NCBI RefSeq assembly: GCF_017654505.1
Contig: NC_054537.1
Span: 77,448,118 to 77,512,117 of the forward strand
Direction: 5' to 3'
Origin: Polyodon spathula
Lineage: Eukaryota; Chordata; Actinopteri; Acipenseriformes; Polyodontidae
Length of the DNA: 64,000 nucleotides
The number at the start of each line of letters is the position of its first letter. Position 1 is the first letter of the stretch. Shown here one piece after another: positions 40,701-50,539 of this stretch. The notes beneath the pieces were generated by a model, which saw nothing but the letters and a program-made list of their open reading frames with translations, did not search any database and had not been told where the DNA came from. Made by a program: the position numbers and the translations under genes.

Positions 40701-42275
40701 CACTGATGTAAAGTTACAATTACTGCATTAAACCCAGTTTGTGCCTGCCTGTATATACTGCCTTACAAGCAGATTTTGATTTCTCTGATTAAAACTCATC
40801 CTATCTTTCCTGACCAACAGTCATGACCAATGTTAATTTATATTTATATGTGAATCTTCCAGTGCTTCAAGTAGCAGATATGTGTCTATCACAGAAATAT
40901 TTCACAATAAACAATTTAAATGACACATTATGACTTTAAAACCTTTGTTACATTTTTACTGCACTCCCAGGGATGTACTAGTAATTTTTCTGCACACCTA
41001 TAGTTATGGAATATGGGTATGTCTCTTGTAGCATAGCAACTCCACATAAGCTGTGAATGAAGGAAACAAAAATGGTAGGCCTCATTCTCTAATCTCTCCA
41101 CAGAAGAACAAAATATATAACTTTTAACACAAAAGAAACCACAAATACTACTACTGATAAGTACAGATAACTTTCTACCACCCAAAATTGTTGTGCAAGT
41201 AAAAGGGTTGAAAGGCTGACTAGTCATTTTTTCTTTTATATCAATCCAATAATGTTTCCTGTTCCAAATACTTTCCAGAAGGCCAAATAAAATGTGTTTG
41301 CATACAAAAAGACTCATTGGTCACTGCTCACTGCTTAATTAGCTTAGAAGATAAACAAGGATCATTTTTCTTATTGCACTCTGAGTCATGACTATAGGAC
41401 TACCCCTCTCTATATATGTAATCAATTGTAGGCAAACCATGTAACCAAATATATCATTTAAAAGTAGTACTGTGGTTTGTTTTAAGTTGTCACTACTTCA
41501 CCACAACTGTTAAACACATTTTCAGTTATTTTAGTTTACTAACTTGACATGGTATGAATCATTGTCTGAACTGAGGTCATGCATGTTGTATCTGTTTTAT
41601 CTTTAAGGAAATGTTAAAATAGTAAGACAAACAGTAAGAAACTAATGCGAGCGGATCTCTTTTCAGGCTACTGGAATAAGATGTTTGGAAATCTATGTAC
41701 ACACATGTTTAGGCCCAGGGACAAGGATATAGTGGAGGGTGTTTTCTTTTTTTTTTTTTTAATTCTGTGATTATAATCCAGCCAAAACATTATATCAATA
41801 TATGACCCAAATCATAACATAATATTGCATTGTTTAAAGTATAGACAGCAAACAAAATAATTCCAATACATCTTGTATGTATTACAATGACTTAGTAGAT
41901 CTCACATTTTCCTGTATGAAAGAGGCATGCATTATGTTAAACGTGTATTTGATTTTTAATACTCTTTTTTTTTTGTAGTATATTTGGAAACAATAAAACT
42001 TGTGGGCCCTCTTTTCCATGCTACGTTGCACTGGGGGGGGGGGGGGGGGGGGGGGGGGGCTTGTACCCAATGTTAGAGTATGGAGGGACTGAGACACATG
42101 TGCTCAAGCGAAGCTGGTCGGCAGAACCCTCTGTCCATTCTTTACCAAATATAAAATCTTGTTCAAATCAAACATATGTTTATTTTTAGCCAACATACCA
42201 ATTTGGTCATCCAATAAAACACTGACAAGATTTAAAAAGTAGGTTATTTATAGATATATAATATATAATATATCT

Positions 42276-42330
<55 letters not shown>

Positions 42331-42638
42331 TAGAATACTGTATGTATACCATTTTCACAAGTGTATCCAAATTAAGTACTTCAAGTAGGCGCATTTCCAA
42401 GGTGTGTGGTGTGTACATAAATTTACAGTCAGTGTGAAATCAGGATAGCAACAAAACAAACAAAAAAACTATCAACAAAGCAAAACAGAGTAGTAACTGT
42501 CAATGACTCACTGTTGTTACCTTTCGGTCCTGGCAGTATCATATGATTTGAGCAAACCTCTGCACTGAGGAAGATGTTTTGCATCTGAAGAAGAAGCAGA
42601 AGCAGCAGCAGGCATCTCTTAAGCTGTAGCTTGTCCAT
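9081..42638 (-). CDS. COLEC10: Collectin liver 1 (COLEC10) gene, six coding exons
   Basis: Spliced CDS on the minus strand: 42638-42521, 37049-36978, 27372-27301, 23300-23247, 23067-22972, 9490-9081 (118+72+72+54+96+410 = 822 nt, 273 residues plus stop). All five introns are phase 1 with GT-AG ends. Protein layout: leucine-rich signal peptide (about 1-26), Cys29, 23 uninterrupted Gly-X-Y triplets (37-105), neck starting with a CDCGRYRK motif (Cys109, Cys111), then a C-type lectin domain (about 145-263) with Cys166/260 and Cys238/252, EPN 228-230 and WND 247-249. Length is close to mammalian COLEC10 (277). [10 protein letters not shown] and VCEF followed by a lysine run favour COLEC10 over COLEC11. 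Known family role: secreted, calcium-dependent sugar binding and MASP recruitment in the lectin complement pathway. GKVGP (55-59) and GKTGP (79-83) resemble MASP-binding collagen motifs (inference). N220-Y-S222 is a possible N-glycosylation site. Confidence 0.95.
10681..10857 (+). pseudogene. Myb/SANT-like domain remnant, probably PIF/Harbinger
   Basis: A 58-codon open stretch reads [20 protein letters not shown] followed by [20 protein letters not shown] and ends in VEQ-stop. It resembles the Myb/SANT-like DNA-binding protein carried by PIF/Harbinger transposons (KFSEEEL.VLV.GV..H...LFG pattern). No methionine start lies close by. A plausible Harbinger end occurs at about 11530-11545 (GTGAATACGAGCCC). 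The match is by recollection of the family pattern. Confidence 0.5.
13108..13620 (-). pseudogene. L2-type LINE, 3' end with C-terminal RT segment
   Basis: The minus-strand frame 13610-13329 reads [34 protein letters not shown] and [16 protein letters not shown], the usual C-terminal block of L2-family LINE proteins. The frame shifts near 13380. The 3' end (13108-13150) has the GTAGCGCTTT-type tail common in L2 elements. Confidence 0.85.
13831..14049 (+). other. Unassigned 72-codon open frame, hydrophobic
   Basis: An ATG-initiated frame inside COLEC10 intron 5, antisense to the gene. The product would have two hydrophobic stretches (about 8-32 and 38-52). No known domain, no splice or codon-use support, and an AT-rich context. 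Most likely chance. Confidence 0.12.
16340..19365 (-). pseudogene. L2-type LINE copy, interrupted
   Basis: Minus-strand pieces in the order expected of one element. 19352-19089: endonuclease N-terminus ([15 protein letters not shown]). 18816-18607: endonuclease-RT linker ([18 protein letters not shown]). 17478-17212: RT start ([27 protein letters not shown]). GVPQGS at about 17040-17055, YADDTQ at 16940-16954. 16813-16340: C-terminal part. Frameshifts occur throughout, so it is dead. A 600-bp Tc1-like element (17945-18544) splits it between linker and RT. Confidence 0.88.
17945..18544 (+). mobile_element. Tc1-like MITE, 600 bp, inside the L2 copy
   Basis: Ends CTGAGAATCAAAA (left) and, reversed, CTGAGCATCAAAA (right), with TA on both sides (17943-17944, 18545-18546). 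Inside, from ATG at 18180, an open stretch reads MPRLSREQ...[16 protein letters not shown], the helix-turn-helix N-terminus of a Tc1-type transposase, continuing [14 protein letters not shown], then a stop. The catalytic domain is absent: an internally deleted, nonautonomous copy. Confidence 0.8.
19366..19687 (+). mobile_element. CR1 LINE 3' tail
   Basis: Same family as 59818-63830: CGGCGACCTGATTCAAGCATTC through the 3' UTR to terminal TTATGTTCTTATG units. It directly abuts the 5' end of the L2 copy. 5'-truncated, with stops in the coding part. Confidence 0.88.
20167..20468. repeat. ~305-bp duplicated unit, copy A
   Basis: Nearly identical to 23348-23655 over its whole length (only a few mismatches and a 6-bp difference near TATTGCTATTGGC). 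Same orientation. It begins ACTGACA.CTGTTACAG and ends CTTGACATG; the flanks differ outside. No coding capacity; starts TG and ends CA internally but no clear target duplication. Probably a transposable element of unknown class or a local duplication. Confidence 0.9.
20936..21947. mobile_element. Nonautonomous hAT element with 8-bp duplication
   Basis: 1012 bp flanked by a perfect 8-bp direct duplication GATCGGTT (20928-20935 and 21948-21955). Ends: CAGTGGCGGCAGCA on the left and, reversed, CAGGGACGGTGCCA on the right, in line with hAT terminal inverted repeats. No transposase ORF inside. It interrupts an older repeat that resumes at 21956. Confidence 0.87.
21956..22440. repeat. Old interspersed repeat, copy 2
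   Basis: Continues the sequence broken at 20935 (TAGGGCTGTCACTCG at about 20901 to CGGTTAATC near 22410). 22310-22381 matches 4128-4199 and lacks both the LTR and the CR1 tail found in that copy. TAGGGCTG-type start and repeated CGGTTAATC motifs suggest an old hAT-derived element; class not certain. Confidence 0.65.
22451..22639. mobile_element. MITE with ~70-bp inverted arms (hairpin)
   Basis: Left arm 22451-22522 (GGTTGATAAGAAGAAAAAAA...) and right arm 22572-22639 (...TTTCTTCTTATCAACC) are reverse complements with a few mismatches; the loop of about 49 bp contains GCTGAAGAAGGACTTTTGCC. As RNA it would fold into one long hairpin. It lies 332 bp downstream, in gene sense, of exon 5's donor. 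Confidence 0.85.
22972..23067 (-). CDS. COLEC10: COLEC10 exon 5 (neck, coiled coil)
   Basis: 96 nt, phase 1 to phase 1, acceptor CGCCAG, consensus donor GTAAGT. It encodes [10 protein letters not shown] and a short amphipathic helix ([20 protein letters not shown]), residues 106-137, the trimerising neck. Only 179 nt separates it from exon 4. The CDCGRYRK block is a COLEC10/COLEC11 signature. Confidence 0.93.
23247..23300 (-). CDS. COLEC10: COLEC10 exon 4 (54-nt collagen exon)
   Basis: 54 nt, the classic collagen exon size, phase 1 to phase 1, six Gly-X-Y triplets (residues 88-105, GDKG to GKP). The acceptor follows a long run of T in gene sense (A-run at 23303-23318 on the plus strand). The donor is GTACTG, weaker than the other donors of this gene because it lacks A at +4 and G at +5. 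Confidence 0.9.
23348..23655. repeat. ~305-bp duplicated unit, copy B
   Basis: Same-orientation partner of 20167-20468, 3.18 kb away. Its left edge lies 48 nt upstream, in gene sense, of the exon 4 acceptor. Copies A and B together bracket exons 4 and 5. Confidence 0.9.
24600..25270 (+). pseudogene. L2-like LINE RT fragment
   Basis: Plus-strand frames with stops: ITSGVHQ (from GVPQGS), an [13 protein letters not shown] block at 24715-24745, then [14 protein letters not shown] and a RLSTQGVC end near 25250. These are the RT catalytic core and C-terminal motifs of L2-type LINEs, with several frameshifts. Confidence 0.75.
25741..25786. repeat. (AT)n microsatellite
   Basis: About 46 bp of pure AT dinucleotides in COLEC10 intron 3. 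Confidence 0.97.
27301..27372 (-). CDS. COLEC10: COLEC10 exon 3 (collagen-like)
   Basis: 72 nt, phase 1 to phase 1, acceptor CTTTAAG and donor GTAATT. It encodes eight uninterrupted Gly-X-Y triplets (residues 64-87) ending in GKTGPIGAK, which lines up with GKTGPIGKK of mammalian COLEC10. Confidence 0.93.
27726..29174 (-). mobile_element. Tc1-type DNA transposon, inactive
   Basis: Terminal inverted repeats GAACAAAAATATAAACGC (left, 27731) and, reversed, CACTGAACAAAAATATAAAC (right, ends 29172 next to TA). The left tip is eroded. Transposase on the minus strand: an HTH part (28965-28513: [30 protein letters not shown]) and a catalytic part (28461-28072: [31 protein letters not shown]). A frameshift separates the two, and the third catalytic block is disrupted after SPDM; the C-terminal tail is recognisable at 28070-27950. 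Not coding for a functional enzyme. Confidence 0.92.
29576..29713 (+). pseudogene. Transposase-like C-terminal tail fragment
   Basis: 46 codons ending in [23 protein letters not shown], then a tryptophan-rich [18 protein letters not shown]. The pattern (ELK..I..A...VTP.ML...W.....IC...NG.H) is the tail of a family of DDE transposases seen in many animal genomes. No matching upstream catalytic region is visible here. Assignment is from family pattern memory. Confidence 0.4.
32044..32755 (+). mobile_element. LTR copy related to 3382-4127, diverged
   Basis: Starts TGTGACAGAGATC and follows the 3382-4127 LTR through GGTGTTAGATCTCC, a TATAAAATA box at 32293-32301 and TTTGCACCTGTTCG at about 32710, then loses similarity. 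The right end and any duplication are not recognisable; probably truncated or decayed. Same strand as the other copy. Confidence 0.8.
36978..37049 (-). CDS. COLEC10: COLEC10 exon 2 (collagen-like)
   Basis: 72 nt, phase 1 to phase 1, acceptor TTTTAACAG and donor GTATTC. It encodes eight Gly-X-Y triplets (residues 40-63), rich in Lys, Glu and Asp, including GKVGPPG, a candidate MASP-contact stretch by analogy with other collectins. In gene sense a run of 23 G (37118-37096) lies about 47 nt upstream of the acceptor. Confidence 0.93.
37096..37118. repeat. C23 homopolymer (G23 in the COLEC10 transcript)
   Basis: 23 consecutive C on the plus strand, 47 nt upstream of the exon 2 acceptor in gene sense. 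Confidence 0.97.
39005..39020. repeat. C16 homopolymer
   Basis: 16 consecutive C on the plus strand in intron 1. Confidence 0.95.
39715..39947 (-). mobile_element. tRNA-derived SINE
   Basis: On the minus strand it starts GGTGGTCCAGTGGTTA (pol III A box at 39943-39930), followed by the B box GCTTCAAATCC (39898-39888), then a body with GACTTGCTCAGGGTTACAC on the plus strand, as in MIR/CORE-type SINEs, and an end resembling L2-type tails (TTATATAGCACCTTTCATAG at about 39719). Spacing of A and B boxes fits a tRNA head. Confidence 0.8.
42033..42059. repeat. G27 homopolymer
   Basis: 27 consecutive G on the plus strand in intron 1, so C27 in the transcript. The flank GGAAACAATAAAACT...CTTTTCCATG also occurs near 27533, hinting at an old shared repeat. 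Confidence 0.95.
42248..42324. repeat. (AT)n microsatellite
   Basis: AT-dinucleotide tract, about 75 bp, in intron 1 about 200 nt from exon 1. Confidence 0.95.
42521..42638 (-). CDS. COLEC10: COLEC10 exon 1, coding part (signal peptide)
   Basis: Starts with ATG at 42638-42636 and ends at a GTAAC donor (42520 downward), phase 1. It encodes a basic N-terminus (KLQLKR), a run of eight leucines, then a short segment with AEVC (Cys29, expected to form inter-chain disulphides) and the first collagen triplet, GPK. The fit with the family is the AEVC..H.I.PGPKG pattern. This ATG is the only reasonable start: it sits directly before the signal peptide and there is no in-frame extension worth preferring. 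Confidence 0.92.
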
Positions 42639-42682
42639 GGCTCCTTGTTGGAATGCTCTACAGACTGCATCCTGTGTGGAGT

Positions 42683-42690
42683 ATTATATA
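42683..42690 (-). promoter_or_regulatory. Candidate TATA box of COLEC10
   Basis: TATATAAT on the minus strand, 45 nt upstream of the start codon. A start of transcription about 30 nt downstream would give a 5' UTR of roughly 15-20 nt. The surrounding DNA is AT-rich, so chance occurrence or an upstream untranslated exon is possible. Confidence 0.35.
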
Positions 42691-42699
42691 ATTCTGAAA

Positions 42700-45280
42700 T
42701 GTGTTTACTACAGTTAATCTCTTAACTGTCATAATAGCCAATTACAGTGACCAGAACAAGTGGGTCCCCTAAACAGAGCTGTTTCTGAAGCTTTGCATCT
42801 GCCTTATCTAATTTTAAATGCTCTGGGAACCTTCACACTGGCAAACGTTTGTTTTGTGCATCTGCAAGAAAACAAATTATATTCGTGCACATACTGTATG
42901 ACAAAAAGCAAGTCCAATTGAGTCCTACATTTATAGGTATAACTATGTACAGTATTACTACTTCGACTACAAAAAAAAAAAAAAAAAAAAAGCAAAGGCC
43001 TACATCAGTCTTTTGTTCTCACTGGTTGAGTATTTACAGTTATAAATAATATTTTATCATCATGATTTGCAATATTATGAAATTACATCATTCAGTTGTC
43101 TAATTTCTAAGGTGCATAACACAACTGAGGAGACAGTTTGATTAAGGTAATGTGCCCTTTAGCTATTTCTATGTTGGCCTAAAATTCCAAATTCAGTTAC
43201 AACTGAAGCAATTACTTCAACTTGAACAGATGCATTTTATACTGTGTGGTTTACAGCTCTCCTAATCCTTTCCTATTTCAGGAGCGTCTTGAATCATTCT
43301 TAACATAGACCAAACTGTATGCAAAGCAAGGTCAGCAGGAAGGATGATGGAATAAAGGTGATCAGTGATTGGCCGCTTCATTCAAGTTGTGTGAAACAGA
43401 TGTGTTCTCTTTCAAGCAATGTCAAATTCTACATTTGGCTTTTCAAACTACACAATCACATGGAAAGCTTTTTATGCTGGCCTTTTGGTATAGTTATGTT
43501 TTGAGCCAAAATATTCCTTGGTCTTTATCTATAAAATTGTCCTTAGAAAAGAGAATTCCTGTTTTATCAGCTAACCATGCTTTCTAAATATTTACACAAC
43601 CATGCTCTGGGAAACTGGAGTCCCTTCTGATTTTAACATAAATACTGTCAGACATGACTTACTATGAACAGTTTCTTACTAGCTAACAGTTTGCATGTGG
43701 TTTAATGAATAACCTTAAAATGTACAAAAGAAATGCATGGTACACAGAGGTAAAACTGATTAGATGTTGGTAAACCAGATGCCACAGTAAAAATACAGTG
43801 TATACAAAGCAAATGTTGTTGGTCATCATAGTGGCTTAGCAAACCACTTTCCCTAATTGTGAGGTAATGATAACACGAAATGAATCATGCGGAAAACTAA
43901 TGCAGTTATCAGTGTTTGTATAGGTTTTACTACAGATTTTATGATTGCATATTTGAAGCTACGGATGATATATAATAAATTGATTTAAGTGTATCACCCT
44001 ATTAGTATTTAGTTCACATCTAGATTTACCACAAAAAATATTAAAATAAAAGCCCCCTATAACTCACAGAGGATTTAGCATTTGACAGAACTATTCAGTA
44101 AAATGCTTCTGTACAGACCAAGTATTCAAAGCAGAAGGATCTCAGTGCCATTATGTACGTATATTCTGTCAGCATCTTAGCCAATTAGTTATCTTCATTG
44201 TGCTGCTGTTCCTGAGTTATTGACTGAGGCAGTACTGACATTTTCAGTTTGTTATTATAGAAATAATAATATAAAATGTTTATACTACAACCAGTAGATG
44301 GAGGAATTTGCTCAATACTGCAGTATTTACTAATACATATTTTCAGTACATAACTGGCAACCTATTTTCGATTTGTATTTTAAATAGATTTGTGGACCAT
44401 TATTTTCTATTTAAACAGTTTTTCTGAATATTTTATCTGTGTAAATGGCTTATCCCTCAACCCAATGGCAAACAGACCACGACGGACCGAGCCTGCAGAA
44501 GTGTGCATTATATTGTGACAAGAAACAGGAGGTATACTGTGGGCCAAATCTCATAAACTTTCAGCACTGCACATGAAGTAATGAATTGAAATCTCAGCCC
44601 ATTGAATTGCATGGAAAGACAAGGGCTGGACAAATGGCTTACCATTTAACAAAAAAGGCCAACTCTGTTGCAAAAAAAAAAAAAGAGGCAAGCTCTGATG
44701 CCATTATTATCCATTGTTTAGCCACTAGGAGGAGATTCATTCCATTCTCCACCTGCATAATCAAAGCTTGTCCTCGAGTGTAAACTCAACCACTAACCAC
44801 TCGCTGACTTTAGAAAATATTGTGCCTCTAGCCAGTGTACGTGCTATAGCTGATAATAAAACAACGAACGTGGACATTAAATTACCTGTTTCAACCACAG
44901 GGATCAGGATTCTTTCCAACTGTAATGAATTCACATAATGAATGGGAAGGCAAGACTGGATGCAGATGCAGACCATTAGGTTCAAAGAAGAACATCTTAC
45001 CGTTCAAATACTGTATTTCACACTTCATAGATTTCTAAATAAATGTCTTCCTATATCTTGAAAACTGCTTACATGTCTGTCAGTACATCTGTCCATCGGT
45101 ATGTCACATTTACTTTTGTAATATATTTGGAGAATTAATTGTCAATAAACTTGGTATTAACATTATTTATTTTAAGTTATAAAGAGTATATCTGTGGATA
45201 TAGAGAGTGTCCCTTCATTCATCTGGCTATGCCACTCACTTTTTTGCATAAATGAGGCATAAGTGTGAAATGGACTATGA
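42700..45280. other. 5' flank of COLEC10, no gene recognised
   Basis: AT-rich DNA with an A-run at 42970-42991. No coding exon recognised on either strand. TNFRSF11B, the usual vertebrate neighbour on this side, shows no visible exon in the window. Confidence 0.55.
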
Positions 45281-46749
45281 GCTCTTAAACAAATCCCCTG
45301 GACCAGATGAGATCCTCCCAATAGTACTCAAAGAAATTAAAGAAGTTACTTACAAACCACTAAGATCATGCAACAGTCTCCTACAGACTGGAGAATTGCA
45401 AACGTAATACTGATCCACAAAAAGGGAGACAAAACTGAACCAGGTAACTACAGACCAATAAACCTGTCTTCTATTATATGTAAACTTATGGAAACTATAA
45501 TAAGATCCAACATGGAAAATTACCTATATGATAACAGTATCCTAGGAGATAGTCGGCATGGTTTTAGGAAAGGGAGATTGTGTCTAACTAACCTGCTTGA
45601 TTTTTTTGAGGATGCAACATTGACAATGGATAATTGCAAAGCATATGACATGGTTTATTTAGATTTCCAGAAAGCTTTTGATAAAATCCCACATAAAACG
45701 CTAATTCATAGAAATACATGCACATGGATTTGGGAGTGGTTAACATATAGTAAACAGAAAGTACTGATTAGAGGAGAAACCTCAAAATGCAGCGAGGTAA
45801 CCAGTGGAGTACCACAGGGATCAGTATTAGGTCCTCTGGTCTTCCTAATCTACATTAGTGACTTAGGTTCTGGTATAGTAAGCAAACTTGTTAAATTTGC
45901 AGTCGACACAAAAATAAGAGGAGTGGCAAACACTGTTGCAGCAGCAAAGGTCATTCAAAATGATCTAGACATGATTCAGAACTGGGCAAACACATGCCAA
46001 ATGACATTTAATAGAGAAAAGTGTAAGGTACTGCACATAGGACATACTATCTGTTATAAATACCACATGGGAGATACTGTAATTCAAGGAATCTATGAAA
46101 AAGATCTAGGAGTTTATGTTGACTCAGAAATGTCCTCATCTGGACAATGTGGGGAAGCTATAAAAAAGGCCAACAAAATGCTCGGATATATAATGTGAAA
46201 AGTGTTGAATTTAAATCAAGAGAAGTAATGTTAAAACTTTACAATGCATTAGTAAGACCTCATCTAGAATATTGTGTTCAGTTTTGGTCACCTCGCTACA
46301 AAAAAGGATACTGCTGCTCTAGAAGGAGCGCAAAGAAGAGCGACCACAATTATTCCTGGTTTAAAAGGCATGTCATATGCAGACAGGCTAAAATAGTTGA
46401 ATCTATTCAGTCTTGAACAAAGAAGACTAAGCGATGAACTGATTCAAGCGTTCAAAATTCTAAAAGGTATTGACAATGTCAACCCAGGGGACTTTTTTTT
46501 TTTTTACCTGAAAAAAGAAACAAGGACCAGGGGTCACAACTGGAGATTAGAGAAAGGAGCATTCAGAACAGAAAATAGCAGGCACCTTCTTTTACACAGA
46601 GAACTTTGGTAGTCTGGAACCAACTCCTCAATAATGTTGAAGCTGACACCCTGGGATCTTTCAAGAAGCTGCTTGATGAGATTCTGAGGTCGATAAGCTA
46701 CTAACAACCAAAGAGCAAACAGCATTTGTAACTTTTCTTATGTTCTTAC
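45281..46749 (+). pseudogene. CR1 LINE, 5'-truncated, RT-containing
   Basis: Corresponds to the second half of ORF2 of the 59818-63830 element. The open part 45368-46198 holds DWRIANVILIHKKGDKTEPG, AYDMVYLDFQKAFDKIPHK and SGVPQGSVLGPL. The catalytic FADD box reads FAVD, so one catalytic aspartate is lost. Frameshifts follow at about 46195 and 46310, and a T-run expands the DFF codons at about 46493. It ends with a TTATGTTCTTA tail. Confidence 0.93.
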
Positions 46750-48931
46750 GAAGTGGACCAGGTTTTAAAATTCCTAAAAAAGCTACGGTGTACTACTGGG
46801 GCAAGTCACTTCTGATTCTGTTCCAGTGCTTAATTAATTATTTGGAAATCACTACTTAAACCTTGAGTGAATCAATTCATATGTTCTTCATACTCTGCCC
46901 AGTTCCATCTTGAACACATCTCGAATTACCATACTACTGGGCTCATAACAAACCAGCATTGATTTTTTGTTCTACCAGTAGCATTACTATTTTAATAACT
47001 TTTTGGCTTGTCTTGTAAGGTGGGGTTTTATATTAGAACAAGGCCAGAGCTGTTGCTAGGCCTTAATTATAATTTGTCATATACACTAAAGTAAATACAA
47101 TTATAATACAATTAACTTACTATGTTTTCATGTGTTGCTGGCTGTGAGGATCAACCTGGCCTCCCTAGTGGATTAGTATACATAATTAAAGCCCTGTGAA
47201 TTTATTTTTATTTTTATAATGGTTCGTTTTATTTCATTTTATTACACATACACATTAATACAATTAAAAACTAAAATAGATGTATATTAATAATAGTACA
47301 GTATGCATAATGTTCTAACTACATACATATTTTTTAATCAACATTTTTCTTTAAACTTTTTGACATAAACAAACCTCACACCGAAAAATAATTCAGTTAC
47401 CATAATTGGTGGCAGTAAAAGAAACAAAAAGTCCCCCACTCTTTTTAATTAACTGTCTATATACAGTAAATACTGCCCATGCCCTCTATGAAAACACAAC
47501 AAGATAAAATAAATAATATATATTTACACTGCCCTGTTGTGGGGCTGTCATAATAATGGCACATACAGCAATCTACCCATTAAAATAACCAATAGGAATT
47601 GTATTTCAATCCCATTGCACTGAAGCAGGGCTCCAGTATGCAAAACACGCCTGGAGTTTTTCAGTGTTTAAACACTAAGCAAAGCAGATTCATTCATTCG
47701 AAACCAAAACAGCAATAAAACAAAGTATTGGCATACTAATACAAAATATAAGCAAACAAGATATATTTTCCCCAAAAGGAATAAACAGCTAATGCTTAAT
47801 GACGGTATCTTTCGACTCTCATTCCAGCTGACGGCTGCAAGCAAGGAATCCAAGCTGTAAGCCTGCCTCCTGACCAGGAACGCTACTGTTACATCATCTC
47901 CGAGATGGCCGAACTCTGTGTTGTGGCGAAACCGGAAGTCAGACATCTTGGGGAGGATACATGGCTGCAAATCCATTCTGATCAGCTTGGGGCCACTCAG
48001 CGATTGGATAAGGTGGGGCGCCAGGTTGATTATGGGGTGGACTTTTTGCAGCACAAAAGGGGTGCAGCTGCGTGAGAATGGGCCTTACGTTGCTGACTGA
48101 TGATGCACTGGAGAGCTCTGTGTTTGTTTTTGCAGAGGACTGACATGGGAGCTGCAGCTGTACAGCCATCAGAAGGACCTAGGACACCATCCATAGCACA
48201 GAACATCACAGCACAGCACAGCACAGCACAGCACAGCACAGCACCATAACCTGGTGTTGACAGCACAGCTTTTCTTGCCTGGAGGGATCCAGGTGGCACG
48301 ACTGCCGGATTAATTATTGTGTTTTTGTTTGGCGGCTGTTGTCTTTTCCTTTCCCCTGATACCATTGTTGGTAGCAGGGGTGCCTTTATTATTTTGACCG
48401 ACGGCTTTGTAAAATAATAAAGCATGTTTTTTTTTGTCTGAACTTGATGTGGACATTCCCAGTTTGCACTTTAGCATGCACATCCTGACAGCATGTTATT
48501 CCACGAACATATACAAGTAAAAACATAAAGTGTCCCAAAAATGATATGTATGATTCCCCCTCCACAGCCTGTGACTACCTGTCAGTAGTTGTAGAGATCT
48601 CCAATTAAATATTGACCAAAATAGCTGTGTAAATAAAAACAACAGAAAACCAACATTTACATTTCAGTTAAATATTTAAAGATTTATGGTTGTCATTTTT
48701 TAGGGAAATGTCAAACTAAGCTCTTCCTCTTTGATAACGGTGGCGTGTTGCTGAACTGTGCACTATTCACAGCACTATTTAATTAATTTTGTTACAGCTA
48801 AACTCGCTGACAGATGTGATGTTTGCAATGTTCATGTTAAAACAACCAACATTCCTTAAACTAAACATATTTTTATTTTCTGTGCTACAGCTAAATGCAG
48901 ATTTTTAACTTGTTTATCTAATATATATATA
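46750..48931. other. No gene recognised; GC-richer unit at 47800-48440
   Basis: 47800-48440 has higher GC content than its surroundings, a CACAG tandem array and AATAATAAAG near 48412, which could be a poly(A) signal of an LTR or a retroposed transcript. No coding motif and no reliable ends, so class is open. The rest is AT-rich. Confidence 0.45.
48207..48243. repeat. (CACAG)n minisatellite
   Basis: About seven tandem copies of the pentamer CACAG. A cysteine-rich minus-strand frame across it is a repeat artefact. Confidence 0.95.
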
Positions 48932-50539
48932 CAGTGCCTTGCAAAAGTATTCTGACCAATTCTCTCATATTATCGAATTATAAGTGATACATTGGAATTT
49001 CAAACTGTTTGATATTTTATTTTAAAACACTGAAACTCAGAATCAATTATTGTAAGTTGACACTGGTTTTATGTTGGGAAATATTTTTAAGAAAAATAAA
49101 AAACTGAAATATCTTGCTTGCATAAGTATTCAACCCCTGTGCTGTGGAAGCTCCCAGTTTGCACCGATGAAAGAAATTGCCCTAGCGAGGACACAATTAC
49201 CTTACCATTGGCCTCCACCTGTGAACCATTAAAGTTGTTGTCACATTTTCTGGATAAAAACCTCAATGTTGAAGGATCATTGGTAAGGCTGTGAATCTGA
49301 AGGAAAATGAAGACCAAAGAGCATTCTACAGAAGTTAGAGATAAAGTAATACAAATGCATAGATTAGGGAAAGGGTACAAAATAATATCTAAGTGTTTGG
49401 ATATCCCAGTGAGCACAGTTGGATCAATAATCAGAAAGTGGAAGCTGCATCACACCACCCAGGCACTGCCAAGAAAAGGCCGTCCCTCAAAACTCAGCGC
49501 TCAAACAAGAAGACTTGTGAGAGAAGCCACAGAGAGGCCAACAATCACTTTGAAGGAGCTACAGAGTTCAGTGGCTGGGAGTGGAGTAATGGTGCACCAG
49601 TCAACCATATCCAGAGCTCTGCATAACACTGGCCTGTATGGGAGGGTGGCAAGAAAGAAGCCGTTACTAAAAAAGTACCATCTGAAAGCATGTCTGGAGT
49701 TTGCCAGAAAGCATGAGAGTGGCCCAGCTGCGATGTGCGAAAAGGTTTTGTGGTCAGATGAGACCAAGATAAAGATTTTGGCCAAAACTTAAAGCGATAT
49801 GTGTGGCGCAAACCTAACACTGCCCATGCCTCAAGACACACCATCCCTACAGTGAAGTATGGTGGTGGCAGCATCATGCTGTGGGGATGCTTCTCATCAG
49901 CAGGTACTGGGCATCTTGTTACAATTGAAGGAAGAATGGATGAAGCAAAATACAGGAAAATACTGCAAGAGAATCTGCTTCAGTCCACTAAAAAACTGAA
50001 GCTTGGGAGTAAATCCACCTTTCTGCAGAACAATGATCCCAAGCACAAGGCCAAAGCAACATTGGAGTGGCTCAAGAACAAAAAGGTGAATGTCCTACAG
50101 TGGCCCAGTCAAAGTCCTGATCTCAATCCCATTGAGAATCTGTGGCACTATTTGAAAATTGCGGTCCACAAGCATCGTCCAACCAACCTGAACAACCTGG
50201 AGCAAATCTGCCAAGAAGAATGGGCCAAAATCACTCCGACACTGTGTGCAAAGCTGATACATACTTACCCCAAAAGAAAAAGCTGTTATTGCAGCGAAAG
50301 GTGGCTCTACCAAATATTAATGTGTGGGGGTTGAATACTTATGCAAGCAAGATGTTTCAGTTTTTTATTTTTCTTAAAAATATTTCCCAACACAAAACCA
50401 ATGTCACCTTACAGTAATTGATTTTGAGTTTCAGTGTTTTAAAATAAAATATCGAACAGAATTAAATTTCAATGTACCACTTGTAATTCAGTAATATGAG
50501 ATAATTGGTCAGGGGTCTGAATACTTTTGCAAGGCACTG
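48932..50539 (+). mobile_element. Tc1-type DNA transposon, nearly complete
   Basis: 1608 bp with terminal inverted repeats CAGTGCCTTGCAAAAGTATT at both ends, TA at 48930-48931. Transposase in two frames: 49307-49792 (MKTKEHSTEVRDKVIQMHR, paired-type HTH, WSDETKI) and 49801-50334 ([34 protein letters not shown]). A one-base deletion plus a nearby stop codon (49780-49795) separates them. The catalytic aspartates and final Asp-Glu block (DLNPIE) are present. Best-preserved DNA transposon in the window. Confidence 0.95.

Larger units (their letters stand above)
37050..42520 (-). other. COLEC10 intron 1
   Basis: 5471-bp phase 1 intron. It carries a tRNA-derived SINE (39715-39947), three long C/G homopolymers and an (AT)n tract. 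A possible hAT-like start (GTGCTGGGACAAATAT) occurs at 37672, without a recognised partner end. Confidence 0.9.

Noticed and set aside
48030..48425. 131-codon minus-strand frame with cysteine-rich repeats
   Set aside because: Cysteine repeats come from the CACAG pentamer; no domain, no splice context.
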